Shown here piece by piece: positions 7,010-15,578 of a stretch of 29,277 bases of DNA. This stretch comes from Colimorpha sp045597845 (GTDB lineage Bacteria; Bacteroidota; Bacteroidia; Bacteroidales; P3). Where the stretch lies: positions 1 through 29,277 of the forward strand of contig JAZLKZ010000034.1 in NCBI GenBank assembly GCA_045597845.1, written 5' to 3'. Every line of letters starts with the position of its first letter. Within the stretch, counting starts at the first letter, position 1. The notes beneath the pieces were generated by a model. The model made no database searches. It was not told the origin of the DNA and was given only the letters and a program-made list of their open reading frames with translations. A program made the translations under genes and the position numbers.

Positions 7010-9127
7010 CGTAAACGAAATTGTGGTTGGATGCTGGCTTTTGTGGGTACGGCAGTTTATCTGCTTACCATGGAACCGACGGTCAGTTTTTGGGATTGTG
7101 GAGAGTTCATCGCTGCGTCGTATTTTTTGCAGGTTGGGCATCCTTCGGGAGCTCCGCTGTATTGGTTGATAGCACATTGCTTTGCCATGCTGGCAGGTGG
7201 CAATGTCCATCTTGTTGCCATCTGTTGCAATGCCCTTTCCGCCTTGGCGGGAGGCCTTACGGTGATGTTCCTGTACTGGACCATCTGCGACTTGTTGCCC
7301 AAACGTAACGAGGCAATCTTCAACTGGTTGCCTGCCGTTGGTGCGTTGTGCTATCTTTTCTGTGATACCGCATGGTTTTCGGCGGTGGAGAGTGAGGTGT
7401 ATGCCTTGGCGGTGTTTTTCGCAGCCGTCGCTTTTTGGTCGATGGTGCAGTGGTGGCGAAGTGAGTCGAAACGGTGCGACAGATGGTTGCTGCTGACCAC
7501 TTTGCTGTTGGGATTGGGTACCTGTGTACATCTGTTGGTGCTTTTGGTGGCGCCAGCCTTGTTGCTGATAGTTATTTTGAAAGGTACTGAAAGCAAGTCT
7601 GCCAAGGGCTATTTTGGGAAACGCATTGTGCGTATGATACCTCTTGCCGCTTTGTTCTTTGTTCTAGGACTGACGCCCTATCTTATCATTCCATTGCGTG
7701 CCGCTGGCAATCCTCCCATCAATGTGGGAAACCCGAGCAACGCAGAGCGGTTCAAGGCCTATCTTTCGCGTGAGCAATATGAGCATGCACCGCTTTACCC
7801 GCGTATGTGGCGCCATCGCGAGAATGATGCGCTCTATAGTGCCGATTGGTCGGGCGGCGACAATGGTTTTGTGGGCAATATGCAGTATTTTGCCACCTAT
7901 CAGTTGGGCTATATGTATCTACGTTATCTGATGTGGAATTTTTCAGGACGGTTCAACGACGCTCAGGGTTTCGGCAGCCTGCAAAACGGACAATTGCTGA
8001 CGGGGATTCCTTTTGTCGACAAGCTGATTGTAGGTACGGGCGCCAAGCAGCCGCAATCGTTGTCGCACGGGAGACATGTCTATTTCCTGCTTCCCTTGCT
8101 GTTGGGTTTGTTTGGATTGTGTGCGCAAAGCGACAAGAAATCATTTTGGGTGGTGATGACGCTGTTCCTCGTGACGGGTCTCGGACTGTCGATTTTCCTC
8201 AACCATCCTATCTACGAGCCGCGCGAACGTGATTATGCCTATATCCTTTCGTTCTATGCCTTTGCTATTTGGATTGGGGTGGGTGCTACAGAACTTGCCA
8301 ATAAAATCAAGCAATTACGATGGCGGAGGTGTTCCTTGTTGTTGTTTGCCATTCCGGCATTGATGGCTTTCCAAAATTGGGACAGCCACAATCGTTCTCA
8401 TCGCTATATTGCCCGTGACGCTTCTTGCAATTTGTTGAAATCATGCGAAAAGGGGGCAATCTTGTTTACCTGGGGCGACAACGACACCTTCCCCGTATGG
8501 TATGTGCAGCAGGTGGAACAGGTGCGCACCGACGTGGAGGTTTATAACGTAAATCTTTATGGCTACCGCCAGTCGATGCAGTTGTTGAACGACAACCTCG
8601 GGAAACGTCCTATTTATCTGAGCTACTATGCGCAAGAGGAGTTCCGCCCCTTTGTGAATTGCGTGGCCACAGGCTATGCCTATCGAATCGACGCCCAGCT
8701 GGACGACAGTGTGGATGTGGCGATGATGTACGACAATGTGATGCACAAGATGCTGTGGCAGGATGTTGATAGGGCATATGTTGACGAGGTTTCCTCTCGT
8801 TTTCTTGACCGCTATTGGCAGGGTGTGGTACTGCTGTCCAATCGACTTGCCGCTTCGGGTGAGTTGAAGAAGGCGCAGCAGGTGCTTGACAAGACTTTGC
8901 AAGAGATTCCTCTCAAAGCCATCCGCAATCCTCAAACGCTTTACGATGTGCAACAAACGTTCTCGCAGCAGAATATGCCACAATCGTTGGCTCTAAGAAC
9001 CGAAATCCGTTCTCGACTGGATTCGGAACTTGCATACTACCACCGCTTGTCGCCCCGCAAGCAACGCCTCTTGCCTTACTCTATTTCCCCGAGAGAAAAA
9101 TTATATGAGTTACTAATCGCCAATTAA
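6956..9127 (+). CDS. DUF2723 membrane protein (TMEM260-like, GT-C glycosyltransferase type)
   Basis: A 723-residue polytopic inner-membrane protein. The N-terminal signature TVSFWDCGEFIAAS then VGHPSGAPLYWL (residues 43-72) is diagnostic of DUF2723. This family is related to human TMEM260, an O-mannosyltransferase, and has a GT-C architecture. D47 and E50 in the first loop are candidate catalytic acids. About ten hydrophobic segments occupy residues 26-480, followed by a soluble periplasmic region. Many Bacteroidota homologues are around 1,000 residues or more, so this copy is short at the C-terminus. The ATG at 6956 is kept because homologues have residues before the GWMLAF segment. Residues 6-18 are encoded by a repeat and may be dispensable. 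A role in glycosylation of exported proteins is inference. Confidence 0.85.
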   Translation: MVNRQNDNSRLSIFDRQFRKRNCGWMLAFVGTAVYLLTMEPTVSFWDCGEFIAASYFLQVGHPSGAPLYWLIAHCFAMLAGGNVHLVAICCNALSALAGGLTVMFLYWTICDLLPKRNEAIFNWLPAVGALCYLFCDTAWFSAVESEVYALAVFFAAVAFWSMVQWWRSESKRCDRWLLLTTLLLGLGTCVHLLVLLVAPALLLIVILKGTESKSAKGYFGKRIVRMIPLAALFFVLGLTPYLIIPLRAAGNPPINVGNPSNAERFKAYLSREQYEHAPLYPRMWRHRENDALYSADWSGGDNGFVGNMQYFATYQLGYMYLRYLMWNFSGRFNDAQGFGSLQNGQLLTGIPFVDKLIVGTGAKQPQSLSHGRHVYFLLPLLLGLFGLCAQSDKKSFWVVMTLFLVTGLGLSIFLNHPIYEPRERDYAYILSFYAFAIWIGVGATELANKIKQLRWRRCSLLLFAIPALMAFQNWDSHNRSHRYIARDASCNLLKSCEKGAILFTWGDNDTFPVWYVQQVEQVRTDVEVYNVNLYGYRQSMQLLNDNLGKRPIYLSYYAQEEFRPFVNCVATGYAYRIDAQLDDSVDVAMMYDNVMHKMLWQDVDRAYVDEVSSRFLDRYWQGVVLLSNRLAASGELKKAQQVLDKTLQEIPLKAIRNPQTLYDVQQTFSQQNMPQSLALRTEIRSRLDSELAYYHRLSPRKQRLLPYSISPREKLYELLIAN

Positions 9128-9142
9128 TTATAGTCCATTGTC

Positions 9143-9174
9143 TTTCAATTCAACAATTCAACAACTCACCAAAC
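9143..9174. repeat. Octad array, 4 units (CAACAATT type)
   Basis: Four 8-base units (TTTCAATT, CAACAATT, CAACAACT, CACCAAAC) fill the gap between the DUF2723 stop and the rsgA start. Reading through them gives the artificial extension SFNSTIQQLTKL of rsgA. Confidence 0.75.
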
Positions 9175-9176
9175 TC

Positions 9177-10142
9177 TTGAACGGCCTTGTAATTAGAACT
9201 ACTGGAAGTTGGTACCGCGTATTGGTTCACGATACACCTGAAGCATTGCCTTCGGGATTGTTGTGCAATGAATACGATTGCCGTTTGCGTGGCAAATTCC
9301 GCACCCATAACAACAAGCAGACCAATCCTATCGCCGTGGGTGATTGGGTGAAATTTGAGCTGCAGCAGGATGGAACGGGTTTGATTGTAGAGGTGGAGGA
9401 ACGAAAAAACTGCATCATTCGCCGCGCCACAAAACTCAGCAAGCAGACACATGTTTTGGCTTCCAACATCGATCTTCTGTGTGTGGTGGCTACGTTAGGT
9501 TTCCCACGAACCTCTACGGGCTTTATCGACCGAATGTTGGTAACGGCGGAAGCCTATCATATTCCAGCCTGTTTGATTATCAATAAGATTGATTTGTGCG
9601 AAGCGTTTATGGAGGAGGTGGAGGAACTGAAACGACTCTATGAAAATGCGGGTTATCCGGTCTATCTGGTTTCCGCCCTGTCAGGTGTCGGTATTGAAAC
9701 ATTGCAGTCGCTTGTGGCAGGCAAGGTGGTGCTTTTCAGTGGCCATAGCGGCGTTGGAAAGTCGGCATTGCTCAATACTTTCAATCCCGACCTGCATTTG
9801 CGGGTAGGGGAGGTGAGCGACTGGAGCTTGAAAGGCAAACATACCACCACTTTTGCGGAGATTTTTCCTATCTCATTGACGGGTTCCAACCAAACTACCT
9901 ATCTTATCGATTCGCCTGGCATCAAGGAGTTTGGCATGGTGGATTTCACTCCAGAGGAGTTGTCGCATTTCTTTCCCGAGATGCGTAGCCGGTTGCATGA
10001 CTGCCAGTTCTCCAACTGCACCCATCGCCACGAACCCCATTGTGCCATCAAAGCCGCTGTCGAGGAGGGAGAGATATCAGAGGAACGTTATATCAACTAC
10101 TTGAATATTATTGAGTCGTTGGGGAACGACAACCCACGATAA
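9177..10142 (+). CDS. rsgA: Ribosome small-subunit GTPase RsgA (YjeQ)
   Basis: A circularly permuted GTPase that checks 30S subunit maturation. In order there is an N-terminal OB fold (about residues 1-75), the G4 motif NKID near 120, the G1 P-loop GHSGVGKS at 189-196, the G3 motif DSPG, and a C-terminal zinc site with C276, C281, H283 and C289. The start is ambiguous. A TTG at 9138 would add 13 residues encoded by the octad repeat, whereas the TTG at 9177 gives MNGLVIRTTGSWY, which matches the usual RsgA beginning. Neither is ATG and no ATG is available. The gene sits inside the lptE operon, 20 bases before the M1 peptidase gene. Confidence 0.93.
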   Translation: MNGLVIRTTGSWYRVLVHDTPEALPSGLLCNEYDCRLRGKFRTHNNKQTNPIAVGDWVKFELQQDGTGLIVEVEERKNCIIRRATKLSKQTHVLASNIDLLCVVATLGFPRTSTGFIDRMLVTAEAYHIPACLIINKIDLCEAFMEEVEELKRLYENAGYPVYLVSALSGVGIETLQSLVAGKVVLFSGHSGVGKSALLNTFNPDLHLRVGEVSDWSLKGKHTTTFAEIFPISLTGSNQTTYLIDSPGIKEFGMVDFTPEELSHFFPEMRSRLHDCQFSNCTHRHEPHCAIKAAVEEGEISEERYINYLNIIESLGNDNPR

Positions 10143-10162
10143 TTTTGTTATTACAAATAGCT

Positions 10163-12520
10163 ATGATGAGTACGAAAAAGTCACTTTTTGCATTTTGCAA
10201 GTCCCTAACAACGGTTTTCTTGTTGTTGCTAATACCTACTATTTCAATGGCGCAGACGTCCGACGCAGTGGATGTGCTGCATTACGACCTTGAGTTGGAT
10301 GTGGGAAATGCGCAGGCGCAGACTTTGCAAGGCACTGCCACACTGACGGTGCGTTTGGTGCAGGCGTGCGACAGCGTTGAACTGATGCTCAAACCTTCAA
10401 TCATCAACGCTGTTTGGGTTAATGGGGTGGCTGATACGGGCTATTTCTATTCCGTTGAAACTTTGCGCATTCCGTTGCGAAATGTCGCTGAGGGAGATAC
10501 CTTTACTATCGCAATAGCCTATTCCAAGCGTGCCTACGTGGAGAGTTACGGCTGGGGCGGCTTGCATTTCGACAACAACATCTATTACAATCTTGGGGTG
10601 GCTTTTAAGGAGGACCCGCATAATTTCGGCAGGGCGATGTTTCCTTGCCGTGACAATTTCTACGACAAAGCCACCTATAGCATGACTGTTACGGCGAAGC
10701 CAGGCTGGCAAGCGTTGTGTTCTGGCATTTGCGATACTGCATTCCTTAATGCTGACCAAAGCCACACATCGGTATGGGTGCTTGACAAAAATGTCTCTAC
10801 CTATCTCGTTTCCATGTCGGTGGCACCTTGGCGGATTCAGCAGGGTAGTGTGGTGGGGGTGTATGATACCTATCCAGTCACCTTAGGCTTTTTCTCCGAC
10901 AGCGTAGGTGTGGCTACAGCCTACGCAGAGCTGGACAGTGTGGTGCCTATGTACGAACGTTGCTTTGGTCCATACCGCTGGGATAGGATAGGCTATATAG
11001 CTACGCCCAAAGGCTCTATGGAACATGTCTCTAACATCGGATTGGTGAGTCAGTGCATGAATAGCATGGATCTGGCTTGCCAGTCGGTGATAGCCCACGA
11101 ATTGTCGCACTCTTGGTTTGGCAACTTGGTGACTTGTGCCACCAGTGGCGACATGTGGTTCAACGAAGGTGGCGCCTCTTTCTGCGAGGAGGTGGCTCGA
11201 GAGGCAACGGCAGGCAAGGAAGCCGCTACGGTTTACTATCAGGAGATGCTTGAAGAGGTGTTGCGTACCGCCCATATCGACGATGGTGGCTATGTTCCAT
11301 TGTATGGTGTACCATCTGAACTTACCTACGGAAGCACTGTCTATCACAAGGGCGCCATGGTGTGGCATTCTTTGCGTAGTCTGTTGGGCGACAGTGTTTT
11401 CTATGCCACCATGCAACGTTTTTTCCGTGAGCAGGCTTTTGACACCATCGGTAGCCATCGCCTTTGTGAACTTTTGAGTGACTATTCGGGTGTCGATTTG
11501 CGCGAGTTCTTCGATTTTCACGTCTTTGATGCGGGTTTTGTGGATTATGAGCTTCAGCTTGTCTATTCCGTGCAGGAGCAGGATGCTTGGTGGACGCAGT
11601 TCCGTATCCGTCAGCAGACTGTGGCGGCAGAACGTTCGTTGTGCCACGGCAAGATACCCGTGACATTCTTCTCGGCTTCTCGCGAACAATACAAGCAGTG
11701 GTTTGAAGTTGACAATGCCGACCAGCTGTTGTGGGCTGGCGTTCCCTTCGAACCGGTGTTTGCCATTGTGGATTACGACCATGAGCTTTCGGACGCCGTT
11801 ACCGATGATGCGGTGCAACCTGCCTATGGTGGCAACCAGGCACTGCCTCTGTCACATGCAATGTTGCGTACCACCACTTCCGACCCCAACTACTATGTGC
11901 ATATCGCCCATCATTTTGCAAAACCTTTCGACTGCGATACTATCGAGGGAATTGTGCGTACCGCCAATCGCTATTGGGTGGTAGATGGCATCTTCCCCGA
12001 GTCGTGCCAGTCGTTGGGTTATTTTGAGTTTTCGCGTCAAGGCAATAGCGGTGATTGTCCCAATCTCGATGCCGGTTTTTATTCTCGTACCACCTCGTTG
12101 GATTCCATCCGCTTGCTGTGGCGTCCCGATGCATCGTCCCGTTGGCAGGTGATTTCCGATCATCGCAATGGCAATACGATAAGTGGCTACTTTATTTCCG
12201 ACCAGTTGCGCAGAGGCGAATACACCCTTGCCGTGATTGACAGCAATTTCCACAATATCGTTGGGGTCGCAAAGGTTGATTCCGACAATCAGTCGTTGTT
12301 GGTTTGTCCCAATCCTGCCAAAGATAGTTTCATCGTCTATTTCAATGATTTTGATCAGGATGCGACACTTTCTTTATCTGACTTGATGGGGCGTGAGGTG
12401 CTGTGTAGGGAAGGGGTGCGCAATGGCGATACGCTTAGCGTGAAGTTGCCTTCGGGAAACTATATTGTCACGATTAAAAATAATTTCTTATCTTTGCAAT
12501 CTAAAATCGTTATACTATGA
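10163..12520 (+). CDS. Secreted M1 family metallopeptidase with T9SS sorting domain
   Basis: A 785-residue aminopeptidase-N-like (M1, gluzincin) protein. A signal peptide covers residues 1 to about 30 (ending ISMAQ). The beta-rich N-terminal domain leads to G284-SMEH, a variant of the usual GAMEN exopeptidase motif. The zinc site H312-E-L-S-H316 has its third ligand at E335, and the catalytic Tyr394 lies in VYHKGAM. The last 75 or so residues (from CPNPAKDSFIVYF to KIVIL) are a type A C-terminal sorting domain for type IX secretion, so the enzyme is probably exported across the outer membrane and held at the surface or released. A TTG at 10145 is in frame, but ATG 10163 gives a clean signal peptide; ATG 10166 is also possible. 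It overlaps the next gene by ATGA. Confidence 0.92.
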   Translation: MMSTKKSLFAFCKSLTTVFLLLLIPTISMAQTSDAVDVLHYDLELDVGNAQAQTLQGTATLTVRLVQACDSVELMLKPSIINAVWVNGVADTGYFYSVETLRIPLRNVAEGDTFTIAIAYSKRAYVESYGWGGLHFDNNIYYNLGVAFKEDPHNFGRAMFPCRDNFYDKATYSMTVTAKPGWQALCSGICDTAFLNADQSHTSVWVLDKNVSTYLVSMSVAPWRIQQGSVVGVYDTYPVTLGFFSDSVGVATAYAELDSVVPMYERCFGPYRWDRIGYIATPKGSMEHVSNIGLVSQCMNSMDLACQSVIAHELSHSWFGNLVTCATSGDMWFNEGGASFCEEVAREATAGKEAATVYYQEMLEEVLRTAHIDDGGYVPLYGVPSELTYGSTVYHKGAMVWHSLRSLLGDSVFYATMQRFFREQAFDTIGSHRLCELLSDYSGVDLREFFDFHVFDAGFVDYELQLVYSVQEQDAWWTQFRIRQQTVAAERSLCHGKIPVTFFSASREQYKQWFEVDNADQLLWAGVPFEPVFAIVDYDHELSDAVTDDAVQPAYGGNQALPLSHAMLRTTTSDPNYYVHIAHHFAKPFDCDTIEGIVRTANRYWVVDGIFPESCQSLGYFEFSRQGNSGDCPNLDAGFYSRTTSLDSIRLLWRPDASSRWQVISDHRNGNTISGYFISDQLRRGEYTLAVIDSNFHNIVGVAKVDSDNQSLLVCPNPAKDSFIVYFNDFDQDATLSLSDLMGREVLCREGVRNGDTLSVKLPSGNYIVTIKNNFLSLQSKIVIL
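12489..12496 (+). promoter_or_regulatory. Putative internal promoter before the barrel gene
   Basis: TATCTTTG fits the -7 consensus TAnnTTTG and lies 21 bases before the ATG at 12517. An ATTG occurs 21 bases upstream (12464-12467), slightly further than the ideal 19. It would let the barrel gene be expressed separately from the peptidase. Confidence 0.4.
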
Positions 12521-13092
12521 AGAAATCTTTGATTGTTCTTGTCGCCCTCGTTATGGGTGCTTTCCAATATGCTCAGGCTCAGTATGTGCAGGGTCGTCCC
12601 GCCACGGAGTACATGTTTAAGGTTGAGGCAGGTTATATGCCTTTTGTGACCAATGTCTTTGAGAAGGCTGAATCTGGATATATTCTTGCAAACCAAGAAC
12701 ATGCTGCCAGTTTGAACATTATGAACGGCTGGAACATCAGCCAGGATTTCTTCTTGGGATTTGGCGTAGGTTATGCTTGCCTTAGCCCTTTGAATGATTT
12801 CAGCAAGATGAGCCACAATGCGTTGGCATTCGTCGATTTCGATTTCCGTCCTTTGCAGGACGAGTTCGCTCCCATGATTGGCGCACGTATTGGAGGCAGT
12901 GCCATGTTGCCTACAGGTGAGCATGAATTCACCTTTGGGCCTTACGCCGAGGTCTTTGGCGGCTTAAACTGGTACTACCGTCACCGTTACAGCAATATGG
13001 AGCGCAACTACCACAGCTGGTATGTGGAGTTGGGTGTAGCTTATATGTACCGCACTATCTTGCTCCCCATCCGCATCGGCTGGAGACTGTAA
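12517..13092 (+). CDS. Small outer-membrane beta-barrel protein
   Basis: A 191-residue protein with a signal peptide (residues 1-21, ending AQAQ) followed by alternating amphipathic strands rich in aromatic residues and glycine (FFLGFGVGYAC, FGPYAEVFGGLNWYY, WYVELGVAYMY). It ends in Leu after IGWR, as in small outer-membrane barrels. An 8-10 strand barrel is likely. The start ATG overlaps the stop of the M1 peptidase gene by 4 bases, suggesting coupled translation. The function is not known. Coupling to a T9SS cargo is suggestive, but the protein is not a recognised T9SS component. Confidence 0.7.
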   Translation: MKKSLIVLVALVMGAFQYAQAQYVQGRPATEYMFKVEAGYMPFVTNVFEKAESGYILANQEHAASLNIMNGWNISQDFFLGFGVGYACLSPLNDFSKMSHNALAFVDFDFRPLQDEFAPMIGARIGGSAMLPTGEHEFTFGPYAEVFGGLNWYYRHRYSNMERNYHSWYVELGVAYMYRTILLPIRIGWRL

Positions 13093-13119
13093 GTGCTGAA
13101 AGCTTTTCTGAGATATATA

Positions 13120-13155
13120 AAAAGTCGTTCAATTTAACAATTGAACGACTTTTTT
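13120..13155. terminator. Bidirectional rho-independent terminator
   Basis: AAAAGTCGTTCAAT (13120-13133) pairs perfectly with ATTGAACGACTTTT (13140-13153) around a 6-base loop, with a T-run on the plus strand and an A-run on the opposite side. It lies between the convergent barrel gene (ending 13092) and NamZ-like gene (ending 13173) and should serve both. Confidence 0.92.
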
Positions 13156-13172
13156 GTCTCTGTGTGAAAAAC

Positions 13173-14339
13173 TTATTTGTATATAAGGTACAGCTGGCGT
13201 ATTTCTTTGAATTGGCTGAGGGCGGGTTCCCAGGTGGCGCGGATTTCGGCTTCGGAAAGGCCGTCTTTAAGCTGTTGGCGTAGGTCGCCGTTGCCGGCAA
13301 GTTTCTCGAAAAAGTTGCTTTTCAGGAAAAAGTTCTCGCCGTTGGTGCCTCGATACATCTCGATAAGATAGGCAAGGTCGAACTTGTCGGGCTTGGGGAC
13401 TTTGCGCAGGTCGATGCCGTGGCATTTCTTGCCCTTGAAGGGTGGATTGTCGCTGACGTGAGGTATGGAGCGTGGTGTGAAGGAATAAGCCTGGAATGGG
13501 GATTTCCGTTGGACTTTGTAGCTGGGACTTCCGATAACCTCAAAGGAAAAATCCGTGCCACGGCCCACGCTGATGTTTGTGCCTTCAAAAAGGCAGAGGC
13601 TGGGATAGAGGGCGATGGCTTGATCGGTCTGTAGGTTGGGCGACGGCGCCACGGGAAGGTGGTAGCAGCTGTCGTGCGTATAATTGCGTAGCGGAATGAC
13701 AGTGAGATCGCATTCCAAGCCTTTGTCGAGCCAGTGCTCGCCGTTGATCATGCCCGCATATTCGCCTATCGTCATGCCATAGACGATGGGTACGGGGTGC
13801 ATGCCCACAAAGGATTGGTATTTCATGTCTAAGACAGGACCATCAACATAGCTGGCGTTGGGGTTGGGACGGTCGAGCAGGAGCAGGGGGATGTTGTTCT
13901 CGGCGCAAGCCTCCATGACGTAGTGGAGCGTGGAGATGTAGGTGTAGAATCGGCACCCGACATCTTGGAGGTCGAAGATGACCAAGGTGATGCTTTGCAG
14001 TTGCGTGCTGGAAGGTTTTTTGTTGCTGCCGTAGAGAGAGAGGATGGGTAAGCCTGTTTGGGCGTCTTTCCCACTTTGCACATGAGCGCCGGCTTCGGCG
14101 TCGCCACGGAATCCGTGTTCGGGACTCATAATGAGTTGGATATCAACGCCGCAAGATAGGAGCGTGTCAACTAAATGGCGATTGCCAACCAAGGATGCTT
14201 GGTTGGCAACCACGGCTATGTGTTTGTCTTGGGTGCAGTTGAGGATGGCATCCATCTGTTCGGCACCCACCACAATACGTTGTGCTTGTGTGGCAGGAAT
14301 AAGAAACAGCAAGAGTAAAGAACAGATGAAATTTTTCAT
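13173..14339 (-). CDS. namZ: DUF1343 / NamZ-like exo-beta-N-acetylmuramidase
   Basis: A 388-residue secreted protein with a signal peptide (residues 1-19, ending ATQAQ). DUF1343 hallmarks are visible: MSPEHGFRGDAEAG, VIFDLQDVGCRFYTYIS, LLDRPNPN and FEGTNISVGRGTDFSFEVIG. The family founder NamZ (GH171) removes N-acetylmuramic acid from the non-reducing end of peptidoglycan fragments, and related enzymes are known in Tannerella. It probably acts in the periplasm on cell-wall turnover products. It is last in a run with dut, clpP, trmD and an M23 endopeptidase, 3 bases after dut, and is followed by a strong terminator. Confidence 0.88.
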   Translation of the reverse strand: MKNFICSLLLLFLIPATQAQRIVVGAEQMDAILNCTQDKHIAVVANQASLVGNRHLVDTLLSCGVDIQLIMSPEHGFRGDAEAGAHVQSGKDAQTGLPILSLYGSNKKPSSTQLQSITLVIFDLQDVGCRFYTYISTLHYVMEACAENNIPLLLLDRPNPNASYVDGPVLDMKYQSFVGMHPVPIVYGMTIGEYAGMINGEHWLDKGLECDLTVIPLRNYTHDSCYHLPVAPSPNLQTDQAIALYPSLCLFEGTNISVGRGTDFSFEVIGSPSYKVQRKSPFQAYSFTPRSIPHVSDNPPFKGKKCHGIDLRKVPKPDKFDLAYLIEMYRGTNGENFFLKSNFFEKLAGNGDLRQQLKDGLSEAEIRATWEPALSQFKEIRQLYLIYK

Positions 14340-14342
14340 TCC

Positions 14343-14780
14343 TTATTTTGTGCCAGTGTGACCAAATCCACCGGCACCCCTTTGCGTGTCGGTGAGTTCG
14401 GTTACTTCTATCATCTGTGCTTGTTCGTGGCGTGCGATGACCATCTGTGCGATGCGTTCGCCGTCGTTGATGACAAAGTCCTCGTAGCCTAAGTTGATGA
14501 GTATGACGCATATCTCGCCACGGTAGTCGGCGTCGATGGTGCCTGGGGAGTTGAGCACGGTGATGCCCTTTTTCAAAGCCAGTCCGCTGCGTGGACGTAT
14601 CTGGGCTTCAAATCCTGCGGGCAGTTCCATGAAAAGTCCTGTCTTTACCAGACCACGTTGCAAGGGCTTGAGGATGATGGGCTCTTCGGGCAGAAAAGCC
14701 TTGAGGTCGAGACCAGCCGATTGGGTGGTCTCGTATTGCGGAAGAGGGTGGTGGGAACGGTTGATGATTTTGACTTCCAT
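14343..14780 (-). CDS. dut: dUTP pyrophosphatase (trimeric dUTPase)
   Basis: A 145-residue dUTPase that hydrolyses dUTP to dUMP and keeps uracil out of DNA. The five family motifs are visible in order: SAGLDLKAF, RPRSGLALK, GTIDADYRGE, GERIAQMV and the P-loop-like RGAGGFGHTG at the C-terminus. The frame is open upstream to 14858, but those 26 codons (DVNLDDDLDLNFL) merely translate the hexad repeat between clpP and dut, so ATG 14780 (MEVKIINRS) was chosen, which matches the usual family length. Confidence 0.96.
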   Translation of the reverse strand: MEVKIINRSHHPLPQYETTQSAGLDLKAFLPEEPIILKPLQRGLVKTGLFMELPAGFEAQIRPRSGLALKKGITVLNSPGTIDADYRGEICVILINLGYEDFVINDGERIAQMVIARHEQAQMIEVTELTDTQRGAGGFGHTGTK

Positions 14781-14801
14781 GGAAATATGTTTTAAAAAAT
14801 T

Positions 14802-14837
14802 AAGGTCAAGGTCGTCGTCAAGGTTAACGTCAAAGTT
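14802..14837. repeat. Hexad array, 6 units, overlapping the clpP stop
   Basis: Six 6-base units on the plus strand (AAGGTC twice, GTCGTC, AAGGTT, AACGTC, AAAGTT). The clpP stop codon (14830-14832) lies inside the array, so the last two ClpP codons belong to it. Confidence 0.85.
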
Positions 14838-15522
14838 TCTTGACAAGCACTTCGTCAATCATGCCGTAGGCCTTGGCCTCTTCAGCGGTGAACCAGTGGT
14901 CGCGGTCGCTGTCGGCGTGAACTTGCTCGAAGCTTTGGCCGCTGTGCTTGGAGATGATTTCGTAGAGTTCGGTCTTGAGTTTCTGGATTTCGCGAACGGT
15001 GATTTCCATGTCGGAAGCTTGGCCTTCGGCGCCACCCATAGGCTGGTGAATCATCACGCGGCTGTGGGGCAGAGCGCATCGCATGCCTTTTTCGCCGGCG
15101 CAGAGCAGTACGCTTGCCATGGAGGCTGCCAGACCGGTGCAGATGGTGGCAATCTTAGGTTGGATGTACTGCATGGTGTCGTAGATGCCGAGACCGGCAT
15201 AGACCGATCCTCCGGGAGAGTTGAGGTAGATTTGGATGTCTTTCTGGCTGTCAACGCTTTCGAGGAAAAGCAACTGCGCCTGGATGACATTGGAGGTGTA
15301 GTCGTCGATGGCGGTGCCGAGGAAGATGATGCGGTCCATCATCAATCGGCTGAAGACGTCCATCTGGGCGACGTTCAGTTGGCGCTCTTCAACGATGTAA
15401 GGGGTGAGAGAGTCCTGGAAATTGGCGTTGTTCAGTTTGCGGTTGATGGCGGCAGTGTACTTGGCGTAAGTGGTGCTGCTGATGCCGCAGTGCTTGGTGG
15501 CGTATTTTTCGAATTCGTTCAT
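14830..15522 (-). CDS. clpP: ATP-dependent Clp protease proteolytic subunit
   Basis: A 230-residue serine protease forming the ClpP tetradecamer that degrades proteins fed by Clp ATPases. The catalytic triad is readable: Ser134 in GLAASMAS, His159 in SRVMIHQP and Asp208 in DSDRDHW. SPGGSVYAG is the oxyanion-strand motif. The N-terminal stretch of about 35 residues before the core is somewhat longer than in E. coli and may include a propeptide. ATG 15522 (MNEFEKYATKH) was chosen over 15579, which would read the spacer. No clpX or tig is adjacent; it lies between trmD and dut. Confidence 0.96.
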   Translation of the reverse strand: MNEFEKYATKHCGISSTTYAKYTAAINRKLNNANFQDSLTPYIVEERQLNVAQMDVFSRLMMDRIIFLGTAIDDYTSNVIQAQLLFLESVDSQKDIQIYLNSPGGSVYAGLGIYDTMQYIQPKIATICTGLAASMASVLLCAGEKGMRCALPHSRVMIHQPMGGAEGQASDMEITVREIQKLKTELYEIISKHSGQSFEQVHADSDRDHWFTAEEAKAYGMIDEVLVKKL

Positions 15523-15578
15523 GGAGGATATTGTGTTTAATTGATAATTCAAATAATGAATGGTTGTCGAGAATGGCA

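Noticed and set aside
14781..14858. N-terminal extension of dut (DVNLDDDLDLNFL)
   Set aside because: It is a translation of the hexad array. The family start is at MEVKIINRS.
14536..15540. Long plus-strand open frame opposite clpP and dut
   Set aside because: It is the antisense shadow of two strongly recognised genes. Similar long antisense frames opposite lepA (19752-20783) and the M1 peptidase (10883-11818) were dropped for the same reason.
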